Shown here in pieces: positions 1 to 8,301 of a DNA stretch of 24,263 bases (its first letter is position 1; every line of letters begins with the position of its first letter). Where the stretch lies: positions 1 to 24,263 of IMG/VR virus record IMGVR_UViG_3300028284_000030. The stretch is one strand, 5' to 3'. The position numbers and the translations under genes are program-made. A model generated the notes under the pieces. The model did no database searches and was not told where the DNA came from. It saw nothing but the letters and a program-made list of their open reading frames with translations. This stretch comes from a virus.

Positions 1-948
1 TGGACAGACTCGAATACAAGGAGCATATTCAGCGGGAAAGAACTTGGGAACGTACTTGTCTATATACCAAAAATATATAAAGTGGATGTAGTCTTAACAG
101 AAGATATAGTTAAAATAAAATCAGTAAAAAAACTCCTTTCTATATTTAATCCGATATATAATTTACAAGTAGAAGTAAACGAACAAGAACCAGAAATAGA
201 GTATGATTTTATGTTACCTGGATTTGAAAACGGACTTAAATCACATTTTAATCGGAAAGATGATCCTTTAGAAATTTTAAAAGTATGTCAAATGCAAGAT
301 AAGACTTACCTACATTCTGATTTACATTCAAGTAGGTTTTATTTGCAAAAAACATTTACCCATACTAATAGGTTTTTTGATATACTGTTTAGAAATAAAT
401 TGAATGTATATACCACAAATATCGATGCATCAAAACAGCACCAAAGGTCTAAAAATATAGACGATATTAAATTGTTAATTAACTACGACAAAAAAGACCA
501 GGATAGTTTGTCCCACTATATTAGTATGTTCGGACACCTACACCCAGCTGATAATATGTTTAACGGAGCAGAAGGAGGAGTACAGGGTTTAGTCTCTTAC
601 TCTAGAGTTGCCAATAGTATACCAGGAGAATTAACAAAAGACGAAATAAATACTTTAACTGAATTTGATATAAAAAAGGAAGCTAAGTATACTTACCCTA
701 GTCTATCCTATAAGGAAGTTGATATAGACTGTAATTTGGAAGATATTGTAAGAAAGAATGAATATAAAGGAATATGTATACTTCATAAAATAGAAAACTC
801 AAGCTTTATTCACGACTATAACTACTTACTCTTTCATTTACCTTTTGAATATACATTAACTAGAAGTAAGGATAAGTCAATTTGGATTATAAACTGTCAA
901 CACCCATATTGGAAAACAGGGGATAGTTACTTAGAGAATGTGCTATGA
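1..948 (+). CDS. Unrecognised protein, 5' end cut by the window edge
   Basis: The reading frame is open from base 1 and encodes residues such as WTDSNTRSIFSGKELG ahead of the first possible start, the GTG at 82. The gene therefore probably begins outside the window and the GTG is internal. At least 315 codons are visible. I recognise no family. The protein is polar and rich in Tyr, Asn, Asp and Lys, has no obvious membrane segment, and contains a His/Gly-rich stretch (MFGHLHPADNMFNGAEGGVQG) in its middle. Its stop overlaps the next start (ATGA at 945-948), so it is translated with the sugar-metabolism genes downstream. A role in the same glycan pathway is inferred from position only. Confidence 0.7.
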   Translation, partial: WTDSNTRSIFSGKELGNVLVYIPKIYKVDVVLTEDIVKIKSVKKLLSIFNPIYNLQVEVNEQEPEIEYDFMLPGFENGLKSHFNRKDDPLEILKVCQMQDKTYLHSDLHSSRFYLQKTFTHTNRFFDILFRNKLNVYTTNIDASKQHQRSKNIDDIKLLINYDKKDQDSLSHYISMFGHLHPADNMFNGAEGGVQGLVSYSRVANSIPGELTKDEINTLTEFDIKKEAKYTYPSLSYKEVDIDCNLEDIVRKNEYKGICILHKIENSSFIHDYNYLLFHLPFEYTLTRSKDKSIWIINCQHPYWKTGDSYLENVL

Positions 949-1763
949 CGATAGGATTTTTAACACCATATAAACATTTACCTGACTTTGCAGAATATGT
1001 GGAGAAAGAATATAGGTGTGTAAACCTTCTAACAGACCCTCAACATGTGGACTTTATATTTTCAGCTCCCAACTACGACAACTGTGTTATAGGAGATACC
1101 GAAGTACTTAAATTTACCCCTACTGCTATTCTATCTCCCTCTACAGGGACTAATCACATTACTACAAACCTTGTACCGGTAGTAGATATAAAGAATGATA
1201 CAGTATTAGAGTATATTCCGTCAACAGCAGAGCATAACCTATACTTAATCCTGAGTTTAGTCCGAACCGCTTCTCCGATACAGCAATTAGGAGATTTAAC
1301 TTTAGGAATACTGGGGTACGGGAGACTAGGTAAAATGTTGCATAGTAAATGCGCTAACTTATTTAAAAGTGTAGAATACAAAGACATTAACGAACAGAGT
1401 CCTAACTTCTATACCGATACAGATATACTCAGTTTAAATATAGACTTGACAGATAATAATATAGACTTTATAGACTCTAAGTTTCTTTCAAAGTTTAACA
1501 AAGACTTATTTATAGTTAATACTAGTAGAGGTGAAATAATTAACGAAGAAGAGTTGATTATAGAAATTAAAAATAATAAAGTTTTAGGGTACGCAACAGA
1601 TGTTATAAAAGAAGAGAATAGTAATACAAACACGGCATTAAAAGAATACAGTAAAACATCTAATATAATAATAACTCCGCATATAGGAGGAACCGCAATA
1701 GGAGCACAGGAATTAGCATATAAAAGAACAGTAATTAAATCACAAGAAAAATATGGCAAATAA
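945..1763 (+). CDS. D-isomer-specific 2-hydroxyacid dehydrogenase-like protein
   Basis: A predicted NAD(P)-dependent oxidoreductase of the 2-hydroxyacid dehydrogenase (phosphoglycerate dehydrogenase-like) family, 272 residues. The Rossmann dinucleotide motif GILGYGRLG is at 121-129. The substrate/cofactor motif NTSRG at 192-196 supplies the catalytic Arg (R195). DVIKEE at 219-224 offers the likely catalytic Glu (E224), and TPHIGG at 244-249 supplies the catalytic His (H246). The full triad is present, so activity is plausible. It is shorter than typical family members (about 310-330 residues), mainly in the N-terminal substrate-binding part. The start overlaps the preceding stop by four bases and the end overlaps the next gene by eleven. 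In this cluster it may oxidise or reduce a sugar-acid precursor; the substrate cannot be told from sequence. Confidence 0.85.
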   Translation: MTIGFLTPYKHLPDFAEYVEKEYRCVNLLTDPQHVDFIFSAPNYDNCVIGDTEVLKFTPTAILSPSTGTNHITTNLVPVVDIKNDTVLEYIPSTAEHNLYLILSLVRTASPIQQLGDLTLGILGYGRLGKMLHSKCANLFKSVEYKDINEQSPNFYTDTDILSLNIDLTDNNIDFIDSKFLSKFNKDLFIVNTSRGEIINEEELIIEIKNNKVLGYATDVIKEENSNTNTALKEYSKTSNIIITPHIGGTAIGAQELAYKRTVIKSQEKYGK

Positions 1764-2250
1764 TTGGAGAGAATTTGATAAGTACAGCAAAGCATTTGAA
1801 TGGATTATAGAAAACAGACCAATGTTAATAGTGGAATACGGCGGTGGAAGCAGTACACATCATATTAATCAACTACTAGATGAACTTGACTACGGTGGAA
1901 GGGTAATTGCATATGAAAATAACCCTGAATGGTTAGAACACGCTAATAATAAAGGAGAAAATCAACACGGTAGTATACGGTTAGCTGAGATTGAAGTGAT
2001 TGACCACGATAAAGGTTATTGCCGTTACATTCACCCTATTGAAGATGTAGAAGAAGTTGACATGGTGATAATAGACGGACCGGATTACAGGTTGCTTTTA
2101 GACCCAAGAGGACACCCATTTAATGCTACTGACAACCTAGAATTGATTGTAAATCACTTAGGTAGAGAAGTCCCCTACTTTGTAGACAGTAGACAAGGAG
2201 TAGTAAGGTATTATAAAGATTTAGGATACACAACACAAATTCCACAGTAA
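1753..2250 (+). CDS. Small class I SAM-dependent methyltransferase-like protein
   Basis: A 165-residue protein with the Rossmann-like layout of class I methyltransferases. A glycine-rich SAM-binding loop, EYGGGSST, is at 28-35. An acidic residue ends strand 2 (E55 in VIAYENNPEW), and a strand 4 motif VDMVIIDGPDYR lies around 102-113. It resembles the minimal methyltransferases found in polysaccharide loci. The start at 1753 overlaps the dehydrogenase stop, and the stop shares one base with the next start (TAATG). It probably methylates a small molecule or glycan, but a catalytically inactive SAM-fold protein cannot be excluded. Confidence 0.7.
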   Translation: MANNWREFDKYSKAFEWIIENRPMLIVEYGGGSSTHHINQLLDELDYGGRVIAYENNPEWLEHANNKGENQHGSIRLAEIEVIDHDKGYCRYIHPIEDVEEVDMVIIDGPDYRLLLDPRGHPFNATDNLELIVNHLGREVPYFVDSRQGVVRYYKDLGYTTQIPQ

Positions 2251-3068
2251 TGAAAAGCTCTTATGATTGCGTTGTAGCTGTCGGTTGCAGTTACACAGCA
2301 GGATCGAACATAATAACCGATCCAATGACTGATGCTTACAAACTTAGAGCATCTTATATACTAGCCAATGAATTAAACATTCCAGAAATTAATTTAGCAA
2401 AACCAGGAGGAGGAAATCAGTTCATTACTAGGACTGTATACGAATGGATTAAAAATAATACTAAATATAGTAACCCTTTATTTTTAATAGGTACAAGCGG
2501 TATCACACGTAAAGAGTTTCAAAGTGTAGAAACAGACAAGTATTACGATTTACATATATTCGACTTTCAATGGAATAACCCAAAGGAATTTCAAAACTCA
2601 TTAAAAACAAGAGCATCTAAAGTTTCAACACATTTAGATACTGAATCATTTGAGAAATGGCTGAGAGTAGAAACTGAATTTATGTATAATGATTCTTATG
2701 AGCAAGAAAGAGCTAAAAGACTTTACGAGCTACTTACAGTGTACATTGAAAGCAAAGGCTATAACTACGTAATTTTTAATTCACTATATGATGTAATTGG
2801 TTCTTTGAAAGACGAATTAAATTTCGTATCTTTCAATATGGAAGAAGGTCAAGAGTACGCTATGAATGATGTTGCATCGACTAAAAACGAATCACAACTA
2901 CATGATTGTTGGTACCACTACCTACGTCAACAACACGGTAAGAAGTATGACTTTAACGATACATCCACTAGAAGTAATGTAGCACCTTATGGTGAGTACT
3001 TTTGCGGTGGACATCCATCACCTAAAGCAAATTACGAATTAGTACAACGAATTAAAAAGTACATATAA
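2250..3068 (+). CDS. SGNH/GDSL-like hydrolase, copy 1
   Basis: A 272-residue protein whose N-terminus VVAVGCSYTAGSN (8-20) matches block I of SGNH hydrolases, with S14 as the likely nucleophile. A glycine-rich block II (AKPGGGN) follows near residue 50, and the C-terminal GGHPSPKAN gives the catalytic His (H255). The usual Asp three residues before that His is absent (CGGHP), and block III reads GTSGITR without the usual Asn, so the site is either divergent or degenerate. Such enzymes act as O-acetyl esterases, and in glycan clusters they typically trim or transfer acyl groups. There is no signal peptide. Start and stop are fused to the neighbours. A second copy lies at 4760. Confidence 0.7.
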   Translation: MKSSYDCVVAVGCSYTAGSNIITDPMTDAYKLRASYILANELNIPEINLAKPGGGNQFITRTVYEWIKNNTKYSNPLFLIGTSGITRKEFQSVETDKYYDLHIFDFQWNNPKEFQNSLKTRASKVSTHLDTESFEKWLRVETEFMYNDSYEQERAKRLYELLTVYIESKGYNYVIFNSLYDVIGSLKDELNFVSFNMEEGQEYAMNDVASTKNESQLHDCWYHYLRQQHGKKYDFNDTSTRSNVAPYGEYFCGGHPSPKANYELVQRIKKYI

Positions 3069-3069
3069 A

Positions 3070-3903
3070 ATGAGAATTATAGCAGAGTTATGCCAAAATC
3101 ATAATGGAGATAAAAAACTATTAGAGAAAATGGTGAAAGAAGCTTCAGAAAGCTGTGAGATAGTTAAAATACAAACAATTTTAGCAGATTCATTAGCTAA
3201 GAGAAAAGAATATGAAGAGTTCAGACCTTACGAAGCAGAGTATAAAAGATTAAAAGGATTAGAACTATCAGAAGATGACGAAAAATTCTTTATTGATAAA
3301 TGTAGAGAATATAATGTTGAACCTATGACTACACTTTTCTCTAAACAACAAGTTCAGAGATTCAACCGGTTAGGGTATAAAAAATTAAAACTATCAGGGT
3401 ATTCAATTCCTACGTTCGATTACGGAAAAGGATTAAAGGAAGTAAAATTTGACGAATTATTTTTCTCTACATCTTCATTAACTCCCTCAGAAATTAGAAG
3501 AACTGTTATTAATTTAAATGAAATGGGAATAAAATTTACGATGCTTCAATGTACTTGTAAATACCCAACTAGGATGGAAGATGCAGGACTTCACAATATA
3601 AAATTTATAAAGGAAAACTTTAAACTAGAGAGGATAGGCTACAGTGACCACTCTAACCCTTGGAAAGATGGATTAAGTATTCCTAAGATAGCTATATTCA
3701 ACGGTATTGACGTACTTGAAAGACATTTTACTATACTAGGAGAAGAAGATACAAGAGACGGTAAGGTATCTATAAATGCTGCTATGGCAAAAGAACTGAA
3801 AGAATTTAGTTTAAAAATACCGTACCAGCAATACCTAGAACTCAACGTATTTGACTCAGAGCAAGAACATAATCACGATTTTTATAGAGGGAGATTCATA
3901 TGA
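3070..3903 (+). CDS. NeuB-like sialic/nonulosonic acid synthase, catalytic barrel only
   Basis: The family condenses phosphoenolpyruvate with an amino sugar to make a nine-carbon sugar acid. Visible landmarks are AELCQNHNG near residue 5 (family AEI-NH-G), VKIQT near 35, MLQCTCKYPT at 158-167, IGYSDHS with H194, and LERHFTI (family EKHFT). At 277 residues it lacks the C-terminal antifreeze-like (SAF) domain that usually completes the active site in proteins of about 340-350 residues. The position that is His in NeuB (LHCT), a metal ligand, is Gln here (Q160); other branches of the family also vary at this site. Product identity, and whether it is a true synthase, are therefore open. It sits between an SGNH hydrolase and a glycosyltransferase. 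Confidence 0.82.
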   Translation: MRIIAELCQNHNGDKKLLEKMVKEASESCEIVKIQTILADSLAKRKEYEEFRPYEAEYKRLKGLELSEDDEKFFIDKCREYNVEPMTTLFSKQQVQRFNRLGYKKLKLSGYSIPTFDYGKGLKEVKFDELFFSTSSLTPSEIRRTVINLNEMGIKFTMLQCTCKYPTRMEDAGLHNIKFIKENFKLERIGYSDHSNPWKDGLSIPKIAIFNGIDVLERHFTILGEEDTRDGKVSINAAMAKELKEFSLKIPYQQYLELNVFDSEQEHNHDFYRGRFI

Positions 3904-4766
3904 AAGTAACTTTTGTAATAGTTTATTCATCTTTAGATACACCAACTAAACTGTATGATAACGATTTAGAGGTAACCAGTGTAATAAATCAACACACAGT
4001 AAACCTTCTAAACCAATTTGAAGATATAAAAATAGATAAAGAGATTATATTAGTAGACAATACCGGAGACTTTGGAGACTTTAGGGTACCTAATATGAAA
4101 GTGATTACAGGTCCTCAATACTACCTGGAAAGAGGACTAGAAGTACCATACGAGTGGTACACTAAGGAAAATATAAAAGACTTGTATATATCTACTCATA
4201 ATCACAACCATGCAGCATTTTGCTCCATGGGCTTTCAAGCTGGGGTTGAAGAGGCTACAGGAGACTATATAATCATGCAACATAATGATACTAAGTACTT
4301 ATTCGATCATTATAGCGGAGACAAAGTTATACAAGACAGTATAACGCTATTAGAAGATAACGACTATGCTTATATAACAGTAGATAAAAAACCTAGAAAA
4401 GAAACAGAACCACTTACTGCTGAAAATGTACCGCATATTGAATATTTTGCGGATTGTTATTGGTTTCTGTGTAGAAGAGATTTTTACTCTGAAAATAATA
4501 TACATGTAGATTGGACTAGAGGAGATACCAACCATTTAGCTACAATTATATGTGAACAGACAAATCAAAAATATTTACACCTCCCAGGGTATTATGAAGT
4601 TAAACAATTTAGAGACCCAGAATGGAGAGAAAACTTACAAAAAAAGTACCCAAGTTTGTTGGCTCACGGGCAAAATATTCATACATTGTATAATATACCT
4701 TTCTTAGCACACGTTAAAGGAGGAACAGGATTAGGAAGAAAGATAATTAAAGGTACAATATGGTAA
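3900..4766 (+). CDS. Glycosyltransferase, GT-A fold (GT2-like)
   Basis: A 288-residue protein with the family 2 layout. An N-terminal Rossmann-like strand (TFVIVYSS) is followed by EIILVDNTGDFG around 48-59, with D53 as the likely nucleotide-binding acid. The stretch AGVEEATGDYIIMQHND around 114-130 corresponds to the A-G-YI-DxD region of GT2 enzymes, with HND at 128-130 in the metal-binding position. A later tryptophan/acid-rich acceptor region follows. It probably transfers an activated sugar, perhaps the one made by the neighbouring NeuB-like and nucleotidyltransferase proteins, though that link is inference. It is likely cytoplasmic, with no transmembrane segment evident. The start overlaps the NeuB-like stop by four bases. 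Confidence 0.72.
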   Translation: MKVTFVIVYSSLDTPTKLYDNDLEVTSVINQHTVNLLNQFEDIKIDKEIILVDNTGDFGDFRVPNMKVITGPQYYLERGLEVPYEWYTKENIKDLYISTHNHNHAAFCSMGFQAGVEEATGDYIIMQHNDTKYLFDHYSGDKVIQDSITLLEDNDYAYITVDKKPRKETEPLTAENVPHIEYFADCYWFLCRRDFYSENNIHVDWTRGDTNHLATIICEQTNQKYLHLPGYYEVKQFRDPEWRENLQKKYPSLLAHGQNIHTLYNIPFLAHVKGGTGLGRKIIKGTIW

Positions 4767-5539
4767 TACTATGCAATGGAGATAGCTGGACACAAGGAGA
4801 TTCTCCTGCTCAACAGGTTAACTGGAATGTCAAAGAAAGCGAAATCTTCGATGATTACCAGATACTACCAAGTTTTTCTGATCCTTATGTTCGACACAAC
4901 CTACGTGCTACACACAAATTCTATAATTCCCCAGTATGGCCGAAAGTGCTTGGTAACAGTTTAGAAATAAAGACATACAATACCGGGAGGTTGGGAAGAA
5001 GTAACTACGATATAGCAATATCTACAGTAAAAGCAGTAAACACTTTACTGAATGAAGGAATTAAAGAAATATTCGTAGTAATAGGATGGTCATCCCTTTT
5101 AAGAAAAAATATATTCTGCTATAATGGAAAGCTGGACAGACCAACACCAATGCAAATCAGACCATTGACAGAAGGTTTTGAGCATGTATATCAAGATATA
5201 CTAACATTAGAAGATGCATTTGCAAATAATATATACCTAACTCAACAGTACCTTACCTCAAAAGGAATTGATTTTTTATTTTTTAATGCTTTTGATACAT
5301 TTACTAATTACAAAAACACTCAAGTCGGTAACACACTAGATAAAACTAAGTGGTTGAATGAAGATATTACGTCTTCACATTTTTTAGACTTTTTAAATCA
5401 ACATAGTATAGAAAACGATATAGAGTTAGTGAATAATAGTCAAGATACAGATTACCTAATCTCCAACCATCCAACAGATAAATCACATAAACTTTGGGGT
5501 TCTTATTTATCTCAAGAAATAGTTAATAAGGTTAAATAA
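4760..5539 (+). CDS. SGNH/GDSL-like hydrolase, copy 2
   Basis: A 259-residue protein with block I CNGDSWTQGD (S9 nucleophile), a block II-like NTGRLGRSN, a block III-like VIGWSS, and a C-terminal SNHPTDKSH with H237. As in the first copy, the Asp normally three residues before the His is missing. The two proteins share the same order of blocks but are otherwise divergent, suggesting related rather than identical roles such as acyl-group removal or transfer on a glycan. The start overlaps the glycosyltransferase stop, and the stop shares one base with the next ATG. The family call is good; catalytic competence is uncertain. Confidence 0.7.
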   Translation: MVILCNGDSWTQGDSPAQQVNWNVKESEIFDDYQILPSFSDPYVRHNLRATHKFYNSPVWPKVLGNSLEIKTYNTGRLGRSNYDIAISTVKAVNTLLNEGIKEIFVVIGWSSLLRKNIFCYNGKLDRPTPMQIRPLTEGFEHVYQDILTLEDAFANNIYLTQQYLTSKGIDFLFFNAFDTFTNYKNTQVGNTLDKTKWLNEDITSSHFLDFLNQHSIENDIELVNNSQDTDYLISNHPTDKSHKLWGSYLSQEIVNKVK

Positions 5540-6906
5540 TGAATAAAGTAAAATTAGTAATTTTTGATTTAGACGGTGTATTAGTAGAAGCTAAAAATAT
5601 ACACTTCGATGCCCTCAATGTCGCGTTAGGTGAAGAATACGCTATTAGCTGGTCAGAGCACTTATCAACTTACGATGGTTTAAAGACTAATCAAAAGCTA
5701 CAAATGCTTTCAGATAATAAAGGACTACCTACAGAATTACATAACCATATTTGGGAAGCTAAACAAAAACTTACTCTATATAAACTTAAATCACTTATCC
5801 CTAATCAAACCTTACAGTCTCTAATGAATGCATTAGTAGAAGATGGGTATAAGATTGCAGTATGTTCTAATTCTATCAGAAAGACAGTGTTAACCGTTCT
5901 TTCAAAATTAGGGCTAATGGAGTTTATGGACTATATAATATCAAATGAAGATGTACAAAACTCTAAACCGCACCCAGAAATGTACTGGAGAGCTATCTCC
6001 AAAATGGGATGCTTACCTGACGAAACTCTAATAGTAGAAGACTCACCCTACGGCCTTCTAGCAGCATCTAGAGCTAAAGCTCATGTACTGAGAGTAAAGA
6101 ATCCAACAGAAGTAACTTATACAAATATATTTAAAAAACTAACAGAGATAGAAATGGGAAAAACAAACGATAATCCTAAATGGGAAGATAAGCATTTAAA
6201 TGTACTAATACCAATGGCCGGAGCCGGAAGTAGATTTCAACAAGCAGGTTATACTTTTCCAAAGCCTTTGATAGACGTTAACGGTAAACCGATGATTCAA
6301 GTTGTTACTGATAGTTTAAATATTAAAGCTAACTTTATCTATGTAGTACAAAAAGAACATAGAAGTAAGTACAACCTAGACACCCTACTAAATTTAATCA
6401 CACCAGGATGTAAAATAGTAGAGGTAGAAGGAGTAACAGAAGGAGCAGCATGTACTGCATTACTAGCTAAAGAGTTTATTGACTCAGATAAACCTTTATT
6501 TTTTGCTAACTCTGATCAATTCGTAGAATGGGATTCAAATGAATTTCTTTACAAAATGAATGAGACAAATGCAGACGGTGGGATAGTATCTTTTAGGTCT
6601 ACTCACCCAAAATGGAGCTTTGCTAAAATTAACGATAAAGGTTTAGTAACAGAGGTAGCAGAAAAAAATCCAATATCGGATATTGCTACTGTTGGATACT
6701 ACTACTGGAAGCATGGTTCTGATTTTGTTAAATATGCTGAACAGATGATAAATAAAGATGTTAGGGTAAACGGAGAATTTTACGTATGCCCTGTTTTTAA
6801 TGAAGCGATTGAAGATGGAAAAGAGATACGCACATTTGACATACCAAAGATGTGGGGATTAGGAACACCAGAAGACTTAAAACATTATTTAGAAAACAAT
6901 CGTTAA
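5539..6906 (+). CDS. Bifunctional HAD phosphatase - sugar nucleotidyltransferase fusion
   Basis: Two enzymes in one 455-residue chain. Residues 1 to about 205 are a HAD phosphatase of the beta-phosphoglucomutase/phosphoglycolate phosphatase type: FDLDGVL with nucleophile D10 and D12, the motif II region VCSNS, KPHPEMY, and acidic VEDSPYGLLAA. From about 218 comes a nucleotidyltransferase of the glucose-1-phosphate family: LIPMAGAGSRF at 223-233, FPKPLIDVNGKPM with K242, and NSDQ with D326. The likely sequence is to dephosphorylate a sugar phosphate and then activate a sugar phosphate with an NTP, but the substrates may differ. The nucleotidyltransferase is not of the NeuA CMP-sialate type. 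TAATG junctions occur on both sides, so the whole cluster is probably co-transcribed. Confidence 0.85.
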   Translation: MNKVKLVIFDLDGVLVEAKNIHFDALNVALGEEYAISWSEHLSTYDGLKTNQKLQMLSDNKGLPTELHNHIWEAKQKLTLYKLKSLIPNQTLQSLMNALVEDGYKIAVCSNSIRKTVLTVLSKLGLMEFMDYIISNEDVQNSKPHPEMYWRAISKMGCLPDETLIVEDSPYGLLAASRAKAHVLRVKNPTEVTYTNIFKKLTEIEMGKTNDNPKWEDKHLNVLIPMAGAGSRFQQAGYTFPKPLIDVNGKPMIQVVTDSLNIKANFIYVVQKEHRSKYNLDTLLNLITPGCKIVEVEGVTEGAACTALLAKEFIDSDKPLFFANSDQFVEWDSNEFLYKMNETNADGGIVSFRSTHPKWSFAKINDKGLVTEVAEKNPISDIATVGYYYWKHGSDFVKYAEQMINKDVRVNGEFYVCPVFNEAIEDGKEIRTFDIPKMWGLGTPEDLKHYLENNR

Positions 6907-7505
6907 TGAAAGTAGCTCTAGATATAGGTGCTCATGACGGAAGAGATTCTCTCAAACTTTTAAAAGAAGGGTATAGAGTATATGCTTTCGAACCTTTAAA
7001 GAACAGGTACGATAAATACTTCAGACCTATTGAAGATGCTTATGAAAATTTTACACTTTTACAGCTTGGCATAGATAAAAACCCAGGCCTTAAAAAGTTT
7101 TACGATAACACTGGTTTAGGAACTATAAGTAGTTTGTATGAATTAGATAAGTCTATTGTAGAAGAAAAATGGCCAGGACAAGATTTAGACAAAAGTATTA
7201 CTGTTAGAGAAATACTGTGTATAACATTATTTGATTTTTGTACGTACGCTAATATAGACAGAATAGACTACTTACACTGTGACACTCAGGGAAACGATTT
7301 AAACGTATTAGAGTCTTTAGGAAGCAAAATAGATATGGTTCAAAAAGGAGTAGTTGAAACATCTGGAACAAAAAGCCTGTATTATTCAAATAACTCTAAG
7401 GAAGCAGTTATTAAGTTCTTAATTAATTGTAATTTTAAAATAGATAAAGAAGAATTATTAGGAGACGGCTCTATTGAATATAATATTCATTTTAGCAAGA
7501 TATAA
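6906..7505 (+). CDS. FkbM family methyltransferase
   Basis: A 199-residue SAM-dependent methyltransferase. I chose the ATG at 6906, which overlaps the preceding stop as TAATG like its neighbours. An in-frame start at 6852 would only add 18 basic residues overlapping the nucleotidyltransferase gene. The SAM-binding motif is VALDIGAHDG (3-12), with the acidic FEPL (E29) ending strand 2. The FkbM hallmark LHCDTQGNDLNVLESLG lies in the middle, followed by VVETSG. Members commonly O-methylate sugars in capsules, lipopolysaccharide and antibiotics. Here it may cap or tailor the glycan made by the surrounding genes, which is inference from context. Confidence 0.82.
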   Translation: MKVALDIGAHDGRDSLKLLKEGYRVYAFEPLKNRYDKYFRPIEDAYENFTLLQLGIDKNPGLKKFYDNTGLGTISSLYELDKSIVEEKWPGQDLDKSITVREILCITLFDFCTYANIDRIDYLHCDTQGNDLNVLESLGSKIDMVQKGVVETSGTKSLYYSNNSKEAVIKFLINCNFKIDKEELLGDGSIEYNIHFSKI

Positions 7506-7510
7506 AAACT

Positions 7511-7861
7511 ATGAGAGAAAGCAAAAGATATTCAGAAGGACAAAAACGAGCTTTAGTAGACATAGATGAAACAATATCTACTTACCCCGGTAAGCGTATA
7601 TACGAACTTGCAGTTCCTCTAAAAGCAAATATTGGTAAAATAAATAAAATGCACTCTGAAGGATGGCATATTACTTACTGGACTGCTAGAGGAGCATCAT
7701 CTAAGATAGATACTTATGCTTTAACAGTCAAACAGTTAAATGAATGGGGCTGTAAATTTGACGACTTAATTGTAGGGTATCGGGAAGAACCTTACCACCC
7801 TACTAAACCTCATTTTGATATGGTAATTGATGATAAAGCAAAAAGAATAGAAGAAATATAA
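7511..7861 (+). CDS. Small HAD-superfamily phosphatase
   Basis: A 116-residue protein with the complete HAD signature. Motif I is ALVDIDETI with D17 and D19, motif II is YWTARGAS with T58, and motif III/IV is VIDDKA with D107 and D108. There is no room for a cap domain, so it resembles the minimal capless HAD phosphatases found in capsule loci. These act on sugar phosphates or other phosphorylated biosynthetic intermediates. It may supply the dephosphorylation step for the NeuB-like product, in parallel with the HAD half of the fusion protein upstream. It starts five bases after the FkbM gene and ends in a TAATG junction with the GDPD-like gene. Confidence 0.75.
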   Translation: MRESKRYSEGQKRALVDIDETISTYPGKRIYELAVPLKANIGKINKMHSEGWHITYWTARGASSKIDTYALTVKQLNEWGCKFDDLIVGYREEPYHPTKPHFDMVIDDKAKRIEEI

Positions 7862-8301
7862 TGATACTAATTTCACATAGAGGTAATATAGACGGCCAAA
7901 ATAAAGATAGAGAAAATACACTTAGCTACATTAACGAAGCCCTGAAAAACGGTTTTCAAGTAGAAATAGATGTATGGTATGTAAAAGGAAGTTTCTACTT
8001 AGGACATGATACACCAGATACCAAGATACGTTTCGCGGAATTTGGCAGTGATATTACTAAGTTATGGATTCATTGTAAGAATACATCTGCACTATCTGAA
8101 TTAAATAAGTTAGATATGAGAGGAGTTAAACTTAATTACTTTAGCCACGATCAGGATAATGCAGTATTGACATCAAAAGGTTATATATGGTCTATACATT
8201 CTATAGAAAGAAGTATACTAGTAATGCCAGAGTCTACTGGGAATTTACCTACATCTAATACGATAGGTATTTGCAGCGATAATATTAAAATGTATGCTTA
8301 A
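7861..8301 (+). CDS. GDPD-like phosphodiesterase, short
   Basis: The N-terminus carries the glycerophosphodiester phosphodiesterase signature: ISHRGN (H6, R7), RENTLSYINEAL (E18, N19), VEIDVW (E35, D37) and YLGHD (H49). All active-site residues expected in the first half are present. At 146 residues it is well short of the roughly 240-residue TIM barrel, so the C-terminal strands are reduced or lost. Related short proteins occur in polysaccharide clusters. It could cleave a glycerophosphate-linked substituent, but function is uncertain. It overlaps the next gene by eight bases. Confidence 0.68.
   Translation: MILISHRGNIDGQNKDRENTLSYINEALKNGFQVEIDVWYVKGSFYLGHDTPDTKIRFAEFGSDITKLWIHCKNTSALSELNKLDMRGVKLNYFSHDQDNAVLTSKGYIWSIHSIERSILVMPESTGNLPTSNTIGICSDNIKMYA

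Noticed and set aside
82-84. GTG as the true start of the first gene
   Set aside because: The frame continues open to base 1 with protein-like residues, so the gene is more likely cut by the window edge.
4776-4964. Small + strand frame inside the second SGNH gene
   Set aside because: It is fully contained in a gene with clear family motifs and has no recognisable content of its own.
6852-6905. Earlier start for the FkbM methyltransferase
   Set aside because: It would add 18 basic residues ahead of the SAM motif and overlap the previous gene by 55 bases. The ATG at 6906 gives the TAATG junction seen at neighbouring genes.
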